64,000 nt of DNA from Mesorhizobium sp. M8A.F.Ca.ET.218.01.1.1 (GTDB lineage: Bacteria > Pseudomonadota > Alphaproteobacteria > Rhizobiales > Rhizobiaceae): positions 62,001 to 126,000 of the forward strand of contig NZ_SRUZ01000005.1 in assembly GCF_004791165.1 (NCBI RefSeq), in the 5' to 3' direction. Made by a program: the position numbers and the translations under genes. Within the stretch, counting starts at the first letter, position 1. Each line of letters begins with the position of its first letter. The notes under the pieces are model-generated. The model was not told the DNA's origin and made no database searches. It saw only the letters and a program-made list of their open reading frames with translations. Shown here one piece after another: positions 9,221-16,715 of the stretch.

Positions 9221-10303
9221 GTGATCGTCGATTGGATGGCACCTGCGCGATCGACTGCCAAGGGGTCAACGGACATAGGCTTGGCGCCCTTGATCTGGTC
9301 CTTGCAGGTACTTCGCTTCGTTGCCGCGCTGATGGTCGTATATGTCCACGCGGCCCAGACCGCCGTTACGGCCACCGGATCCAATGGCCTGTTGCCTCAC
9401 GATTTGCAGGTGGCCGGCTTCGCGGGCGTAGACATCTTTTTTGTCATATCCGGGGTGATTATTGCCAGGACGGCACCTGGCCTGACCTGGCGATCCTTCG
9501 CTTGGAGACGGTTCCGGCGCATCGTTCCGCTCTATCTGCTGATCAGCATCCCCTATGCGATCGTCGCCTACAAAACCGGCTTCGGCTGGCGGGACGCGGT
9601 GGCGACCCTCCTGCTGTGGCCCGCTACGGATCAAATGACCGCGCCAGCATTGCCCGCGGCCTGGACGCTGTGCTTCGAAATGCTGTTCTACGCCGCCGCA
9701 ACCGTGGTTCTCGTCGACCGGCGGCTGCTATGGGGTCTCCTCGGTATCTTCGGCCTCGCAATGATGTTTCGCTCGGCGGGCCCGGTGCTGCAGTTTCTTG
9801 GCAACCCGCTGATCATCGAGTTCGGCTTTGGCATCGCTCTCGCCTATGCACCCAAGTGGAAACCGGCGGTATGGTGCCTGCCGATCGGCGCCGCGGCGAT
9901 GATCACGGTGGGATTCATCGGGATGGCGCCGCAAGGGGGAACGATGGAGTTTCTCGCCGGCGAGAACGGGTTCCAGCGCGTGCTGGTTTACGGTCTCCCG
10001 GCGGCGATGATCGTCTTCGGCACTATGCAGATCGACGCACAGCCGAGCGCATGGACGGTTCTCGGTGATGCCTCCTATATGCTTTATCTGATCCACACAC
10101 TGCCGATAACGCTGCTTCTGGTGGTGTGGACCGTTTTTCCGATTCCTGCCGACCTCATCATCGTGATCGGCACCGCAACATCAGTTCTTTTCGCTTGGCG
10201 GATGTACATCCTGTTCGAGTTGCCGCTGCGCAAATTCCTGCGCCGGTATGATCCCCAGCTGAAGACTGGCCGCCATCCAACTGGCCTGGCACTACGGGAT
10301 TGA
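9221..10303 (+). CDS. acyltransferase family 3 membrane protein (OafA/ExoZ type)
   Basis: About 360 residues with roughly ten hydrophobic segments. The N-terminal LQVLRFVAALMVVYVHA contains the conserved His of acyltransferase 3 proteins, and GVDIFFVISGVIIARTAP and WRRFRRIVPLYLL follow as in ExoZ/OafA. These enzymes O-acetylate exopolysaccharide, lipopolysaccharide or Nod-type sugars at the inner membrane. The substrate cannot be told from sequence. It starts 45 nt after the prepilin peptidase and could be co-transcribed with the pilus arm, or be unrelated to it. The GTG at 9221 and the ATG at 9236 are both possible starts. Confidence 0.85.
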   Translation: MIVDWMAPARSTAKGSTDIGLAPLIWSLQVLRFVAALMVVYVHAAQTAVTATGSNGLLPHDLQVAGFAGVDIFFVISGVIIARTAPGLTWRSFAWRRFRRIVPLYLLISIPYAIVAYKTGFGWRDAVATLLLWPATDQMTAPALPAAWTLCFEMLFYAAATVVLVDRRLLWGLLGIFGLAMMFRSAGPVLQFLGNPLIIEFGFGIALAYAPKWKPAVWCLPIGAAAMITVGFIGMAPQGGTMEFLAGENGFQRVLVYGLPAAMIVFGTMQIDAQPSAWTVLGDASYMLYLIHTLPITLLLVVWTVFPIPADLIIVIGTATSVLFAWRMYILFELPLRKFLRRYDPQLKTGRHPTGLALRD

Positions 10304-10403
10304 CGCATGCGCTTCGACAGAAGCTGCCCAGCTTCGAGACGGAAATCTTGTTCCCGACGACTTCTCCATGATCGGCGGCGGCAGTCACGAAATATTACGT
10401 GAG

Positions 10404-10429
10404 GGAACGCCCGGGCCGCCAGTAGCTTT
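10404..10429 (+). promoter_or_regulatory. possible EcfG-type promoter for the KGG-like gene
   Basis: GGAAC, 17 bp, CTTT: an exact -35 and a one-base-off -10 of the alphaproteobacterial EcfG consensus (GGAAC-N16/17-CGTT), about 50 bp before the small stress-type gene. Weak alone; it gains weight from the better sites at 11899-11923 and 13341-13365. Confidence 0.35.
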
Positions 10430-10479
10430 GACAATCGAGGCGGTTGTCGCCTCGTTCAAAACTCCAAAGGAGATCAAGA

Positions 10480-10674
10480 ATGCCCAATCAAGGTGGAAGC
10501 CATGAGCAGCATGTGAAAGCAGGCCAGCAGAGCCATAAGAACATGGACGACAAGAACCGTCAGCAGCAGGCGGCGGGCGGCAGCCAACGCCAGCAAGGTG
10601 ACGGGTCGGGCACGCGCGGCGGGACCCATGAACAGCATGTGAAGGCTGGCCAGCAAAGTCACAAGAATCGCTAG
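10480..10674 (+). CDS. small hydrophilic repeat protein, KGG/GsiB-like
   Basis: 64 residues, strongly hydrophilic, rich in Gly, Gln, His, Lys and Ser. The two ends carry the same unit, GG(S/T)HEQHVKAGQQSHKN, separated by a Gln/Gly-rich spacer. The unit resembles the second half of the KGG stress-protein repeat (GRKGGQASH-type) found in GsiB/YciG-like proteins of stationary-phase and desiccation responses. AGGAG lies about 7 nt before the ATG. It sits at the left end of the stress-type island. The role is inferred from composition and context. Confidence 0.75.
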   Translation: MPNQGGSHEQHVKAGQQSHKNMDDKNRQQQAAGGSQRQQGDGSGTRGGTHEQHVKAGQQSHKNR

Positions 10675-10695
10675 CCAGAGCTTGATGGCACCGAG

Positions 10696-10719
10696 CCCGT
10701 CCCGAGCAATCGGGATGGG
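10696..10719 (+). terminator. stem-loop after the KGG-like gene
   Basis: CCCGTCCCGA-GCAA-TCGGGATGGG forms a 10-bp stem (one G-U pair) with a tetraloop, 22 nt after the stop at 10674. The T-run after it is poor, so termination may be weak or the hairpin may stabilise the mRNA. Confidence 0.5.
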
Positions 10720-10793
10720 TTCTGCATGTCACACCACTCATCGAAAGCCGCCCGGTTCACTGCCGGCCAGCAAACCGAGAGAAAAGGATTTTG

Positions 10794-10958
10794 ATGCCCG
10801 ATCCGAGAGAACCCGATCCCAACCGCGATGTGCCCATGCCGGCTCCCAATTGGAAGCCCGAGCCGATCGGCGAACCGGAGCCGGACCGATTGCCCGACGA
10901 GGCGCCGCTACCCAATCCCGACGAGAATGAAGAGCCCCCGATGCATGCGGCCGGCTGA
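10794..10958 (+). CDS. small proline-rich acidic protein
   Basis: 54 residues, about one quarter Pro with many Glu and Asp (PEPIGEPEPDRLPDEAPLPNPDENEE). No signal peptide or membrane segment is seen and it is probably disordered. AAGG lies about 6 nt before the ATG. It is convergent with the acidic protein gene at 10982. I do not recognise a family. The composition bias makes a real coding gene likely but not certain. Confidence 0.55.
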   Translation: MPDPREPDPNRDVPMPAPNWKPEPIGEPEPDRLPDEAPLPNPDENEEPPMHAAG

Positions 10959-10981
10959 CCGGATTGCGCACGTCGTTGGGG

Positions 10982-11263
10982 TCACTCTTCGTCGAAGCGG
11001 CCGCCTTCCCTCGAAGGATCGCGTGAAATGACCGCCTCCTCGACATCGTCGGGCAATGCCTCGTCGCTTTCCTGGTAGGGGTTGTCGTCGTCTTCCTCGG
11101 GCAAGTCGCCTTCCTCCTCGGCCCCGTCTTCCACCGCCGCATTGTCGGGAAGGATTTTCGCCCCTGCGAGCGCGTCCCAGTCCTGCTGCCCCATGGCGGG
11201 ACCTTCGGTTTCGTCGGGGTCTTCGGCCTGCACCGCCGGTTGCTCTGTTTTGCGGGGGTCCAT
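10982..11263 (-). CDS. small acidic hypothetical protein
   Basis: 93 residues, very acidic (EDGAEEEGDLPEEDDDNPYQESDEALPDDVEE), with no membrane segment and probably unstructured. GGAG lies 7 nt before the chosen ATG at 11263. It is 65 nt downstream of the DUF892 gene on the same strand and may share its promoter. I do not recognise a family. Context suggests a stress-associated protein. Confidence 0.7.
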   Translation of the reverse strand: MDPRKTEQPAVQAEDPDETEGPAMGQQDWDALAGAKILPDNAAVEDGAEEEGDLPEEDDDNPYQESDEALPDDVEEAVISRDPSREGGRFDEE

Positions 11264-11328
11264 CGTCGTTCTCCGAAATCCTGAGGAGTTGCCCCGGTCG
11301 CCTGGCGCCCGGGGCACAAACTTGCCAG

Positions 11329-11847
11329 CTAGGCGGCCTGTTCCAGGGCACGCTCGTTGACGCCGCCCTCGCCAAGGCTGGAAAGGGCCTCGTCGGTCGC
11401 CATCTCCTCCTCGAGGGTCGCGTTGAGGAGGTTGACCACCTCGCCCTTGCCGAGCTGTTCGGCCCAGGCGATCAGCGTGCCGTAGCGCGCGATCTCGTAG
11501 TGTTCGACGGCCTGCGCCGCCCCAACCAGCCCGGCGTCCAGCGCGGGGGCGCCCTTGTATTCCTCGAGGATTTCCGAACCCTCCTCGAGGATGCCGTCGA
11601 TGGCGGGGCAGGTCTTGCCCCGGGCCGGCTTGTCGAGAAGCTCGAAGACCTGTTCGAGGCGATCGACCTGGCCCTCGGTCTCCGCCAGATGTTTCTCGAA
11701 CGCCGCCGCAAGGTCCTCGGATTCGGCGCCCTTTGCCATTTTCGGCAGCGCCTTCAGGATTTTCTTCTCGGCATAGTAAATGTCCTTCAGCCCGTCGAGG
11801 AACAAGGCTTCAAGGCCCTTCGTTGCCGCTTTCTTCGCAGTCGCCAT
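11329..11847 (-). CDS. YciE/YciF-type ferritin-like protein (DUF892)
   Basis: 172 residues, all-helical. It has the DUF892 pattern of LEALFLDGLKDIYYAEKKILKALPKMAKGAES, then HLAETEGQVDRLEQVFELL, EEYKGAPALDAGLVGAAQAVEHYEIARYGTLIAWAEQLG and LLNATLEEEMATDEALS. Glu and His residues in these helices match the di-iron-type four-helix bundle of the family. Members accumulate under general stress. GGAG lies 9 nt upstream of the ATG at 11847. A GGAAC-N16-AGTT promoter lies 52-76 bp upstream. Confidence 0.9.
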   Translation of the reverse strand: MATAKKAATKGLEALFLDGLKDIYYAEKKILKALPKMAKGAESEDLAAAFEKHLAETEGQVDRLEQVFELLDKPARGKTCPAIDGILEEGSEILEEYKGAPALDAGLVGAAQAVEHYEIARYGTLIAWAEQLGKGEVVNLLNATLEEEMATDEALSSLGEGGVNERALEQAA

Positions 11848-11898
11848 AATTGTCATCTCCAATTGTCGTGAAGCCCACCATCGGTGTAGCTGGGACTC

Positions 11899-11923
11899 AA
11901 CTTGCTATCGGGACGGTTGTTCC
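11899..11923 (-). promoter_or_regulatory. EcfG-type promoter of the DUF892 gene
   Basis: Reading the minus strand: GGAAC (11923-11919), 16 bp, AGTT (11902-11899). This is one base from the EcfG/RpoE2 consensus GGAAC-N16/17-CGTT and sits about 50 bp before the start codon. Confidence 0.6.
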
Positions 11924-11984
11924 AGCCGTCTCGCAAAGAGGCTGCCTCCGGCTCGGCCCACGCGCCGCCGCGGGGCGAACTCCC

Positions 11985-12986
11985 TCACTGGATCTGCCGC
12001 ATGGTGCACTGGCGCGGCGCCTTGTCCGGCCGCCAGCGCAACAATTTGGTGCCATGCCGGAACCTGTCGCCGGTGACGTGATCGAAGCGGACCTCGACCA
12101 CCAGTTCCGGCCGCAAGGGTTCCCATTCGCCGCTGCGCTGCGTGCTCCAGCGGCTCGGTCCGCCTGGCGCCTTGCCGGTGAAGCCAGGTCCGCCACGCAG
12201 CTTTTCCAGCTTTCGGGTGACGCCGGCCCGGTCGTCCCTGCCGATGGTCGAGGTAAAGCCGACATGGTTGAGTTTGCCGCTCTCCTCGTAGAGGCCGAGC
12301 AGGAGCGAGCCGACCTCCTTGCTGCCGGCCAGATAGCGAAATCCGCCTACCACGCAGTCGGCCGTACGCAACCGTTTGACCTTGACCATCGCGCGTTCGC
12401 CAGGCCGGTAGGGGTCGGCCAGCAATTTGGCGACGACGCCATCGGTGGGGCCGTGGCCGGCCCCTTCCAGCCAGCGCCTGGCGGCCGCCGGATCGGTCGC
12501 GCTGGGCGAGAGCCGCAAGCCGGGTTTGGCGCTATCCCGAACCAAGCCTTCGACCGCCCGGCGGCGGCTCGACAACGGTTCGTCAAGCAGGATCGTCCCG
12601 TCCGGCGCAACCGGCATGTCGAACAGGATCAGCCGCGCCGGCGTTTGCACGCTCAGCTTGCGGATACGGCTTTCGGCCGGGTGAAGCCGCATCTGCAGTG
12701 CGTCGAAAGAAAGCTGGCCTTCGAGTTCGATGACGATTTCGCCATCGACAACGAAGTTGCGGGCCTCGACCTGCTGCAGCATGGCGACGAGCTCCGGGAA
12801 GTAACGGCCGAGAGGTTTGCCGGATTTCGCGCGCAGGTCGACATCCCTGTCGCCTTTGAAGGCGAGGCAGCGAAACCCGTCCCATTTGGGCTCGTATTGC
12901 CAAAGGCCTTCGCCTTCCGGGAGGGCATCGGCGGCCATGGCCTCCATGGGAGGCGTGTCCAGGGGGAGGGCAAACCTGTCCTTCAT
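11985..12986 (-). CDS. ATP-dependent DNA ligase, LigC-like
   Basis: 333 residues. The nucleotidyltransferase domain has motif I in EPKWDGFR with Lys34 as the adenylated residue, motif III-like FVVDGEIVI, motif IV-like TDGVVAK and motif V AMVKVKRLRTADCVVGG. An OB-fold domain follows. Length and domain order match the stand-alone LigC ligases of rhizobia and mycobacteria, which seal DNA breaks together with Ku or act in gap and base-excision repair. No LigD polymerase or nuclease domain is fused and no ku gene is visible here. It starts 8 nt after the stop of the gene at 12995, so the two are one operon. Confidence 0.93.
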   Translation of the reverse strand: MKDRFALPLDTPPMEAMAADALPEGEGLWQYEPKWDGFRCLAFKGDRDVDLRAKSGKPLGRYFPELVAMLQQVEARNFVVDGEIVIELEGQLSFDALQMRLHPAESRIRKLSVQTPARLILFDMPVAPDGTILLDEPLSSRRRAVEGLVRDSAKPGLRLSPSATDPAAARRWLEGAGHGPTDGVVAKLLADPYRPGERAMVKVKRLRTADCVVGGFRYLAGSKEVGSLLLGLYEESGKLNHVGFTSTIGRDDRAGVTRKLEKLRGGPGFTGKAPGGPSRWSTQRSGEWEPLRPELVVEVRFDHVTGDRFRHGTKLLRWRPDKAPRQCTMRQIQ

Positions 12987-12994
12987 TGAGCCGT

Positions 12995-13312
12995 TCAGTG
13001 GGCGTGGTGTTCGGCATTCCTCTTGCGCGTCGCAGCCGCCTTCTTTGCCGATTCGGACCGGCTCGCGGCCGATCGGGAAGCCGACGCCTTTCCGCCGCTC
13101 TTGCCGCCCTTGTGCGCTGCCGGATGGCCCGTGTGCTTGCCACGCCCGGAGCCACCTTCCTTCTTGCCGCCACCATCGTCCTTGTTGACCGTTGCCCATG
13201 CGCGGCGCTCGGCTTCCTTGTCGGAGACGCCACGCTTCTCATAGCCTTCGGCGATATGGTCGGCCTTGCGTTCCTGCTTGTCGGTGTATTTGGATTTCTC
13301 GCCTCGTGGCAT
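12995..13312 (-). CDS. small basic 'plasmid stabilization'-type protein
   Basis: 105 residues. The conserved N-terminal half (GEKSKYTDKQERKADHIAEGYEKRGVSDKEAERRAWATVNK) matches small proteins often annotated as plasmid stabilization proteins. The C-terminal tail is low-complexity and basic (Lys, Ala, Ser, Gly), like a histone H1-type DNA-binding tail. GGAG lies about 7 nt before the ATG. An exact EcfG-type promoter lies 29-53 bp upstream and the ligase gene follows directly. A role in DNA protection or repair under stress is inferred from the pairing. Confidence 0.82.
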   Translation of the reverse strand: MPRGEKSKYTDKQERKADHIAEGYEKRGVSDKEAERRAWATVNKDDGGGKKEGGSGRGKHTGHPAAHKGGKSGGKASASRSAASRSESAKKAAATRKRNAEHHAH

Positions 13313-13340
13313 GATCGCTACTCCTTCTCGCTGGAGGTTG

Positions 13341-13365
13341 AACGTTAGGCCGGCGCCCGGGTTCC
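13341..13365 (-). promoter_or_regulatory. EcfG-type promoter, exact match
   Basis: Reading the minus strand: GGAAC (13365-13361), exactly 16 bp, CGTT (13344-13341). This is the full consensus for the alphaproteobacterial general-stress sigma factor EcfG/RpoE2, at the right distance for transcription of the small basic protein and DNA ligase. Confidence 0.75.
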
Positions 13366-13419
13366 AACGCGGTCGGCGAACCGCCGTTCCCGACATCGCC
13401 CATGACCGCGGCCTGGCTG

Positions 13420-15132
13420 CTACTCCTCAGGCGCCGTCGCTGGTGCGGTGTAGCGCCGCCGTACGGCATCGAGCACCCGTTTGCGGCTCTCTTCCGCCGA
13501 AAGCTTCCTGTCCTTTTCCGCCTCGGCGGTTTCGCGGGCGAGGTCCTTGTCCCTGATCTGGTGGCGGAACCATTTCGAATAGTCGCCCGCGCGCAGATGG
13601 AACTCCCAGGTCTTGTCGTCTATGCCTTCGGCCATCTGGGCAAAGATCATCAGATTATGGGCCCTCAGGTTCATTGCATCGTCGGGACCGCGGAAATAGA
13701 AGCTCCCGGTCTCATCGAGTTGGCCCTCGGCATATTTGCGGCTGTGGCGCTTGAGAGACTGGCGAGGTTCGATCACCTTGACCGTCGTGAGTTTTTTGCG
13801 CACCTGCGGCCGCCAGAACAGGACGCGGTCGCCCTTGGGCGTGGGAATGTCCTTCGGTGGCTCGATGCCGGTCTCGCGGCAGAAGGCCTTCACCACGTCC
13901 TTCGCCGTCGGTCCAAGGGCGATAACGGCCGTAACCAGGCGCAGGGCGTCGGTCGAAATCGCTTCGGGATGGACGGTGATCAGGATTGTTCCCGGCAGTT
14001 CCAGGGAGAGCACGGAGCGCGTATCGTCGCGCCGCTTCGGAAGAAGATGGTGCGCTTCGTCGATGACCAGCCAATGCGGTCTCGCGGTGCGGCGGCGGAA
14101 GCTGCCAAGGCCAGGCAGCAGGTCGGCAAAGAAATCAGGCCGTTCGTTGACACGCAGCGAAAGCCCGTTGACGACGACATTGCTGTCGGCCTTGGCGACC
14201 AGATCCAGCACCTGCGCCTTTGTGGGCGCGCTCGATCCGTCCCCCAGCCGAACCGCACCCTCGAGGCCATCATAGTCGCCCTCAGGGTCGAAGACGCAAA
14301 ACTGAAATCGGTTCTCGACAAAGCGTTCCGTCAGCGCGGTGGCCAGGGTGGATTTGCCGATGCCCGAACTGCCGGCGATGAGCACGCTGTCGGTCGGCGA
14401 CAGATAGATGTCGTCGCCACCTGACGATCCCAGAACAATGCCGTCGTGGCGCCTCGGCACGATCCCATGGTCGCGCTTGATCAGCTTGGCGATCAGTTCC
14501 TCGACGCCTTTGCCGCGTGCACCGCTCGTGACCAGGGTTGCGGTGCTCTTGACCGCGGGAATGGCATTGTCGACCGCAACGCTGCAGCCGCAGGCCTGCA
14601 GGAAGGCATGATCGTTCTCGGCGTCGCCGATACCCACCACATTGTGCGGCGACAGGCGAAGATCCTCGAGCGCGGCAGCCAGCCCGGTGGCTTTGTTGAC
14701 CCCGCTCGGCAGGATCATCACCGCACCCTTGTTGAAGATGATTTCGAGCTCGAGCCCCATCTTCTTGATGACTTCGAGCACGGTCGCCTGATGTGGCTCC
14801 CAGGTGGCGACGATCGAACGTCCCACCGAAAGTGGCTTCACCCCCTGCTTTTTCAGTCTGGCGACGAATTTGGGCTCCGGCGATAGCGAGATCACCCGCT
14901 CCTCCTCGCTCGCCGGGGTATAGATCAGGGCACCGTTCTCGGCGACGACCTTGTCGAACAGGCCGACATCGGGAAACACGCGCTTGAGGTCGGGCAGCTC
15001 GCGTCCGGTGACCAGAAGCAGTTTACGGCCACTTTTCTTGAACCGCTCCAACGCGGCGAGCGTCTTCTCGGAGACAGCCCCGTCATGCGCGAGCGTCCCG
15101 TCATAATCGGTCGCCAAGGCAATGAAATACAT
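13420..15132 (-). CDS. HAD phosphatase fused to a P-loop ATPase (HerA/DUF87-like)
   Basis: 570 residues in two parts. Residues 1-215 form a Cof-type HAD hydrolase: motif I DYDGT (9-13, nucleophile Asp9), a C2-type cap and motif IV VGIGDAENDHAF (167-177). Residues 225-570 form a P-loop ATPase: Walker A AGSSGIGKST (253-262), FDPEGDYDGL resembling HerA/DUF87 ATPases, Walker B WLVIDEAHH (354-362) and a possible sensor ILITVHPEA. The substrate of the phosphatase is unknown. It lies 10 nt downstream of the SDR gene and is probably co-transcribed with it. The ATG at 15132 is the start of the HAD domain; extension upstream adds unrelated residues. Confidence 0.85.
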   Translation of the reverse strand: MYFIALATDYDGTLAHDGAVSEKTLAALERFKKSGRKLLLVTGRELPDLKRVFPDVGLFDKVVAENGALIYTPASEEERVISLSPEPKFVARLKKQGVKPLSVGRSIVATWEPHQATVLEVIKKMGLELEIIFNKGAVMILPSGVNKATGLAAALEDLRLSPHNVVGIGDAENDHAFLQACGCSVAVDNAIPAVKSTATLVTSGARGKGVEELIAKLIKRDHGIVPRRHDGIVLGSSGGDDIYLSPTDSVLIAGSSGIGKSTLATALTERFVENRFQFCVFDPEGDYDGLEGAVRLGDGSSAPTKAQVLDLVAKADSNVVVNGLSLRVNERPDFFADLLPGLGSFRRRTARPHWLVIDEAHHLLPKRRDDTRSVLSLELPGTILITVHPEAISTDALRLVTAVIALGPTAKDVVKAFCRETGIEPPKDIPTPKGDRVLFWRPQVRKKLTTVKVIEPRQSLKRHSRKYAEGQLDETGSFYFRGPDDAMNLRAHNLMIFAQMAEGIDDKTWEFHLRAGDYSKWFRHQIRDKDLARETAEAEKDRKLSAEESRKRVLDAVRRRYTAPATAPEE

Positions 15133-15142
15133 TGCGATGACC

Positions 15143-16114
15143 TCAGTAGCCGCCGACGATCGGCAGGATCTCGCCGGTGATGTAGCTCGAGCAGTGCGGA
15201 GAGGCCAGGAACACATAGGCCGGAGCCAGTTCCTCCGGCTGTGCCGGCCGTTTCATCGGCGTGTCCGCGCCGAATTTCGAGACGTCGCCGGCTTGCTTGT
15301 CGGACGGATTGAGTGGCGTCCACACCGGGCCAGGCGCGACCGCGTTCACTCTGATGCCCTTGGCGATGAGATTGCCCGAAAGCGCGCGCGTGAAGGCATG
15401 GATGCCGCCCTTGGTCATCGAATAGTCGACCAGTTGCTTCGAGCCGTCTATGCCGGTAACCGAACCGGTGTTGACGATCGCCGAGCCCGGCTTCATGTGC
15501 GGCACCGCTTCCTGCGCCATATGGAAATAGCCATAGAGATTGGTCTTCAGCGTCGTGTCGAAATGTTCTTCGGTCAGGTCGCCGAAGTCGCTGGAATGGA
15601 TCTGGAAGGCGGCGTTGTTGACCAGCACGTCGATGCGGCCGAATGTTTTGACCGTGGCCGCCACGGCATCGTGGCAATCCTGCCGTTCGCTGACGTCGGC
15701 CTTGATCAGGATGCAGCGTCGACCTTCTTTTTCGACGGCGGATTTCGTCTCTTCGGCGTCCCTGTCCTCGGCCAGGTAGACGATCGCGACATCGGCGCCT
15801 TCGCGGGCGAACAATACCGCCACCGCACGACCGATGCCGGAATCGCCGCCGGTGATGAGAGCCACCTTCTCCTCGAGTTTCCTTGATCCGAGATAATAGG
15901 GAGCATCGTAGAGCGGGGCAGGTTCGACCGCCGCTTCATGCCCGGGTTTGGCCTGATGTTGCTTGGGGAAGGGCGGCTCGGGATAGGTGCGCGCGCCTGC
16001 CTGCATGGCGTGCTCCGCCTTGCCGTTGCGCTTCGATTTGTCCCTGGCATCGACGCCGCGCTGGATATGGCGCTGCTTGGCGGCTTCACCGGCGGTCCGG
16101 GATTTCGTCTCCAT
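15143..16114 (-). CDS. YghA-like short-chain dehydrogenase
   Basis: 323 residues. A hydrophilic N-terminal extension (about 75 residues) ends in the conserved LYDAPYYLGSRKLEEKVALITGGDSGIGRAVAVLF. The Rossmann GGDSGIG motif, NNAAFQ, and the Tyr-Lys pair in YSMTKGG follow. Such 'YghA-type' SDRs with a long N-terminus are common stress-induced proteins (GsfB/YhdF-like) in rhizobia and Bacillus; the substrate is not established. GAGGAG lies 6 nt before the ATG at 16114. It leads the operon with the HAD-ATPase gene. Confidence 0.92.
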   Translation of the reverse strand: METKSRTAGEAAKQRHIQRGVDARDKSKRNGKAEHAMQAGARTYPEPPFPKQHQAKPGHEAAVEPAPLYDAPYYLGSRKLEEKVALITGGDSGIGRAVAVLFAREGADVAIVYLAEDRDAEETKSAVEKEGRRCILIKADVSERQDCHDAVAATVKTFGRIDVLVNNAAFQIHSSDFGDLTEEHFDTTLKTNLYGYFHMAQEAVPHMKPGSAIVNTGSVTGIDGSKQLVDYSMTKGGIHAFTRALSGNLIAKGIRVNAVAPGPVWTPLNPSDKQAGDVSKFGADTPMKRPAQPEELAPAYVFLASPHCSSYITGEILPIVGGY

Positions 16115-16206
16115 GGCTGTCTCCTCGGCTGAAGAAAGTTCGCGCGCCAAACCGAAAGGTCAGCGCGACGCATAAGCTTGTCGAAATGTGTCGCCGCCCG
16201 TCCGCG

Positions 16207-16521
16207 TCAGTCCTTGACATAGGCGCCGAGTTGGCGGCCCGATTTTGGAGACTTCGCGTCCTTCGAACGTTCGGAGATCGCCGGGCCCGCACCGGATGTC
16301 TTTTCGGTTGCAGGGCTGGGTGTCGCCTTGCCAGGCGGGTTCTGGCCTTCGGACTGATGTGTTTTCTCATTTGTCTGATCCGCCTGTCGCGTGAGCCCCA
16401 TCCCGCCTGCCGGCGGCTTGTTGCCCGCCGCATCGGGCGAGAAATCGTCGCTCGGATCCGGGCCGGTCCTGGCGGGATACTTCCGTGCGCCGGTTTCATA
16501 TTCGGTCCTGTCGCGTGCCAT
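16207..16521 (-). CDS. small hydrophilic hypothetical protein
   Basis: 104 residues, hydrophilic, rich in Pro, Gly, Ser and Lys, with no membrane segment (starts MARDRTEYETGARKYPARTGPDPSDDF). GGAGG lies 6 nt before the ATG at 16521. A GGAAC-N16-TGTT promoter-like element lies 29-53 bp upstream. I do not recognise a family. The ARKYP-style N-terminus resembles the first residues of other small stress-associated rhizobial proteins. It is probably disordered. Confidence 0.7.
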   Translation of the reverse strand: MARDRTEYETGARKYPARTGPDPSDDFSPDAAGNKPPAGGMGLTRQADQTNEKTHQSEGQNPPGKATPSPATEKTSGAGPAISERSKDAKSPKSGRQLGAYVKD

Positions 16522-16549
16522 GGCTGCCTCCGTGTTTGCCTGAACGCAA

Positions 16550-16574
16550 AACAGCCGCGGGCCGATCAGGTTCC
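16550..16574 (-). promoter_or_regulatory. EcfG-type promoter-like element
   Basis: Minus strand: GGAAC (16574-16570), 16 bp, TGTT (16553-16550). One base differs from the EcfG -10 element. It lies about 30 bp upstream of the 104-residue protein's start. Confidence 0.5.
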
Positions 16575-16676
16575 GAACAAACGCCTTTGAACCGCCATGC
16601 AGGCTGTGCCGCCAGGGCAAGTGTTTCGCATCGGTCGCCAAAAACAGAATGTCGTTCCTTACGGATCGCATAAGTG

Positions 16677-16704
16677 CGATATAAATATCGGCTACTGGCG
16701 ATAT
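16677..16704. promoter_or_regulatory. palindromic operator upstream of the ArsR gene
   Basis: CGATAT-AA-ATATCG (16677-16690) is a perfect inverted repeat, and a third CGATAT half-site follows at 16699-16704, just before the ribosome site of the ArsR gene. Position and symmetry fit an autoregulatory ArsR-family operator. Confidence 0.55.
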
Positions 16705-16715
16705 ACGGGGAATTC

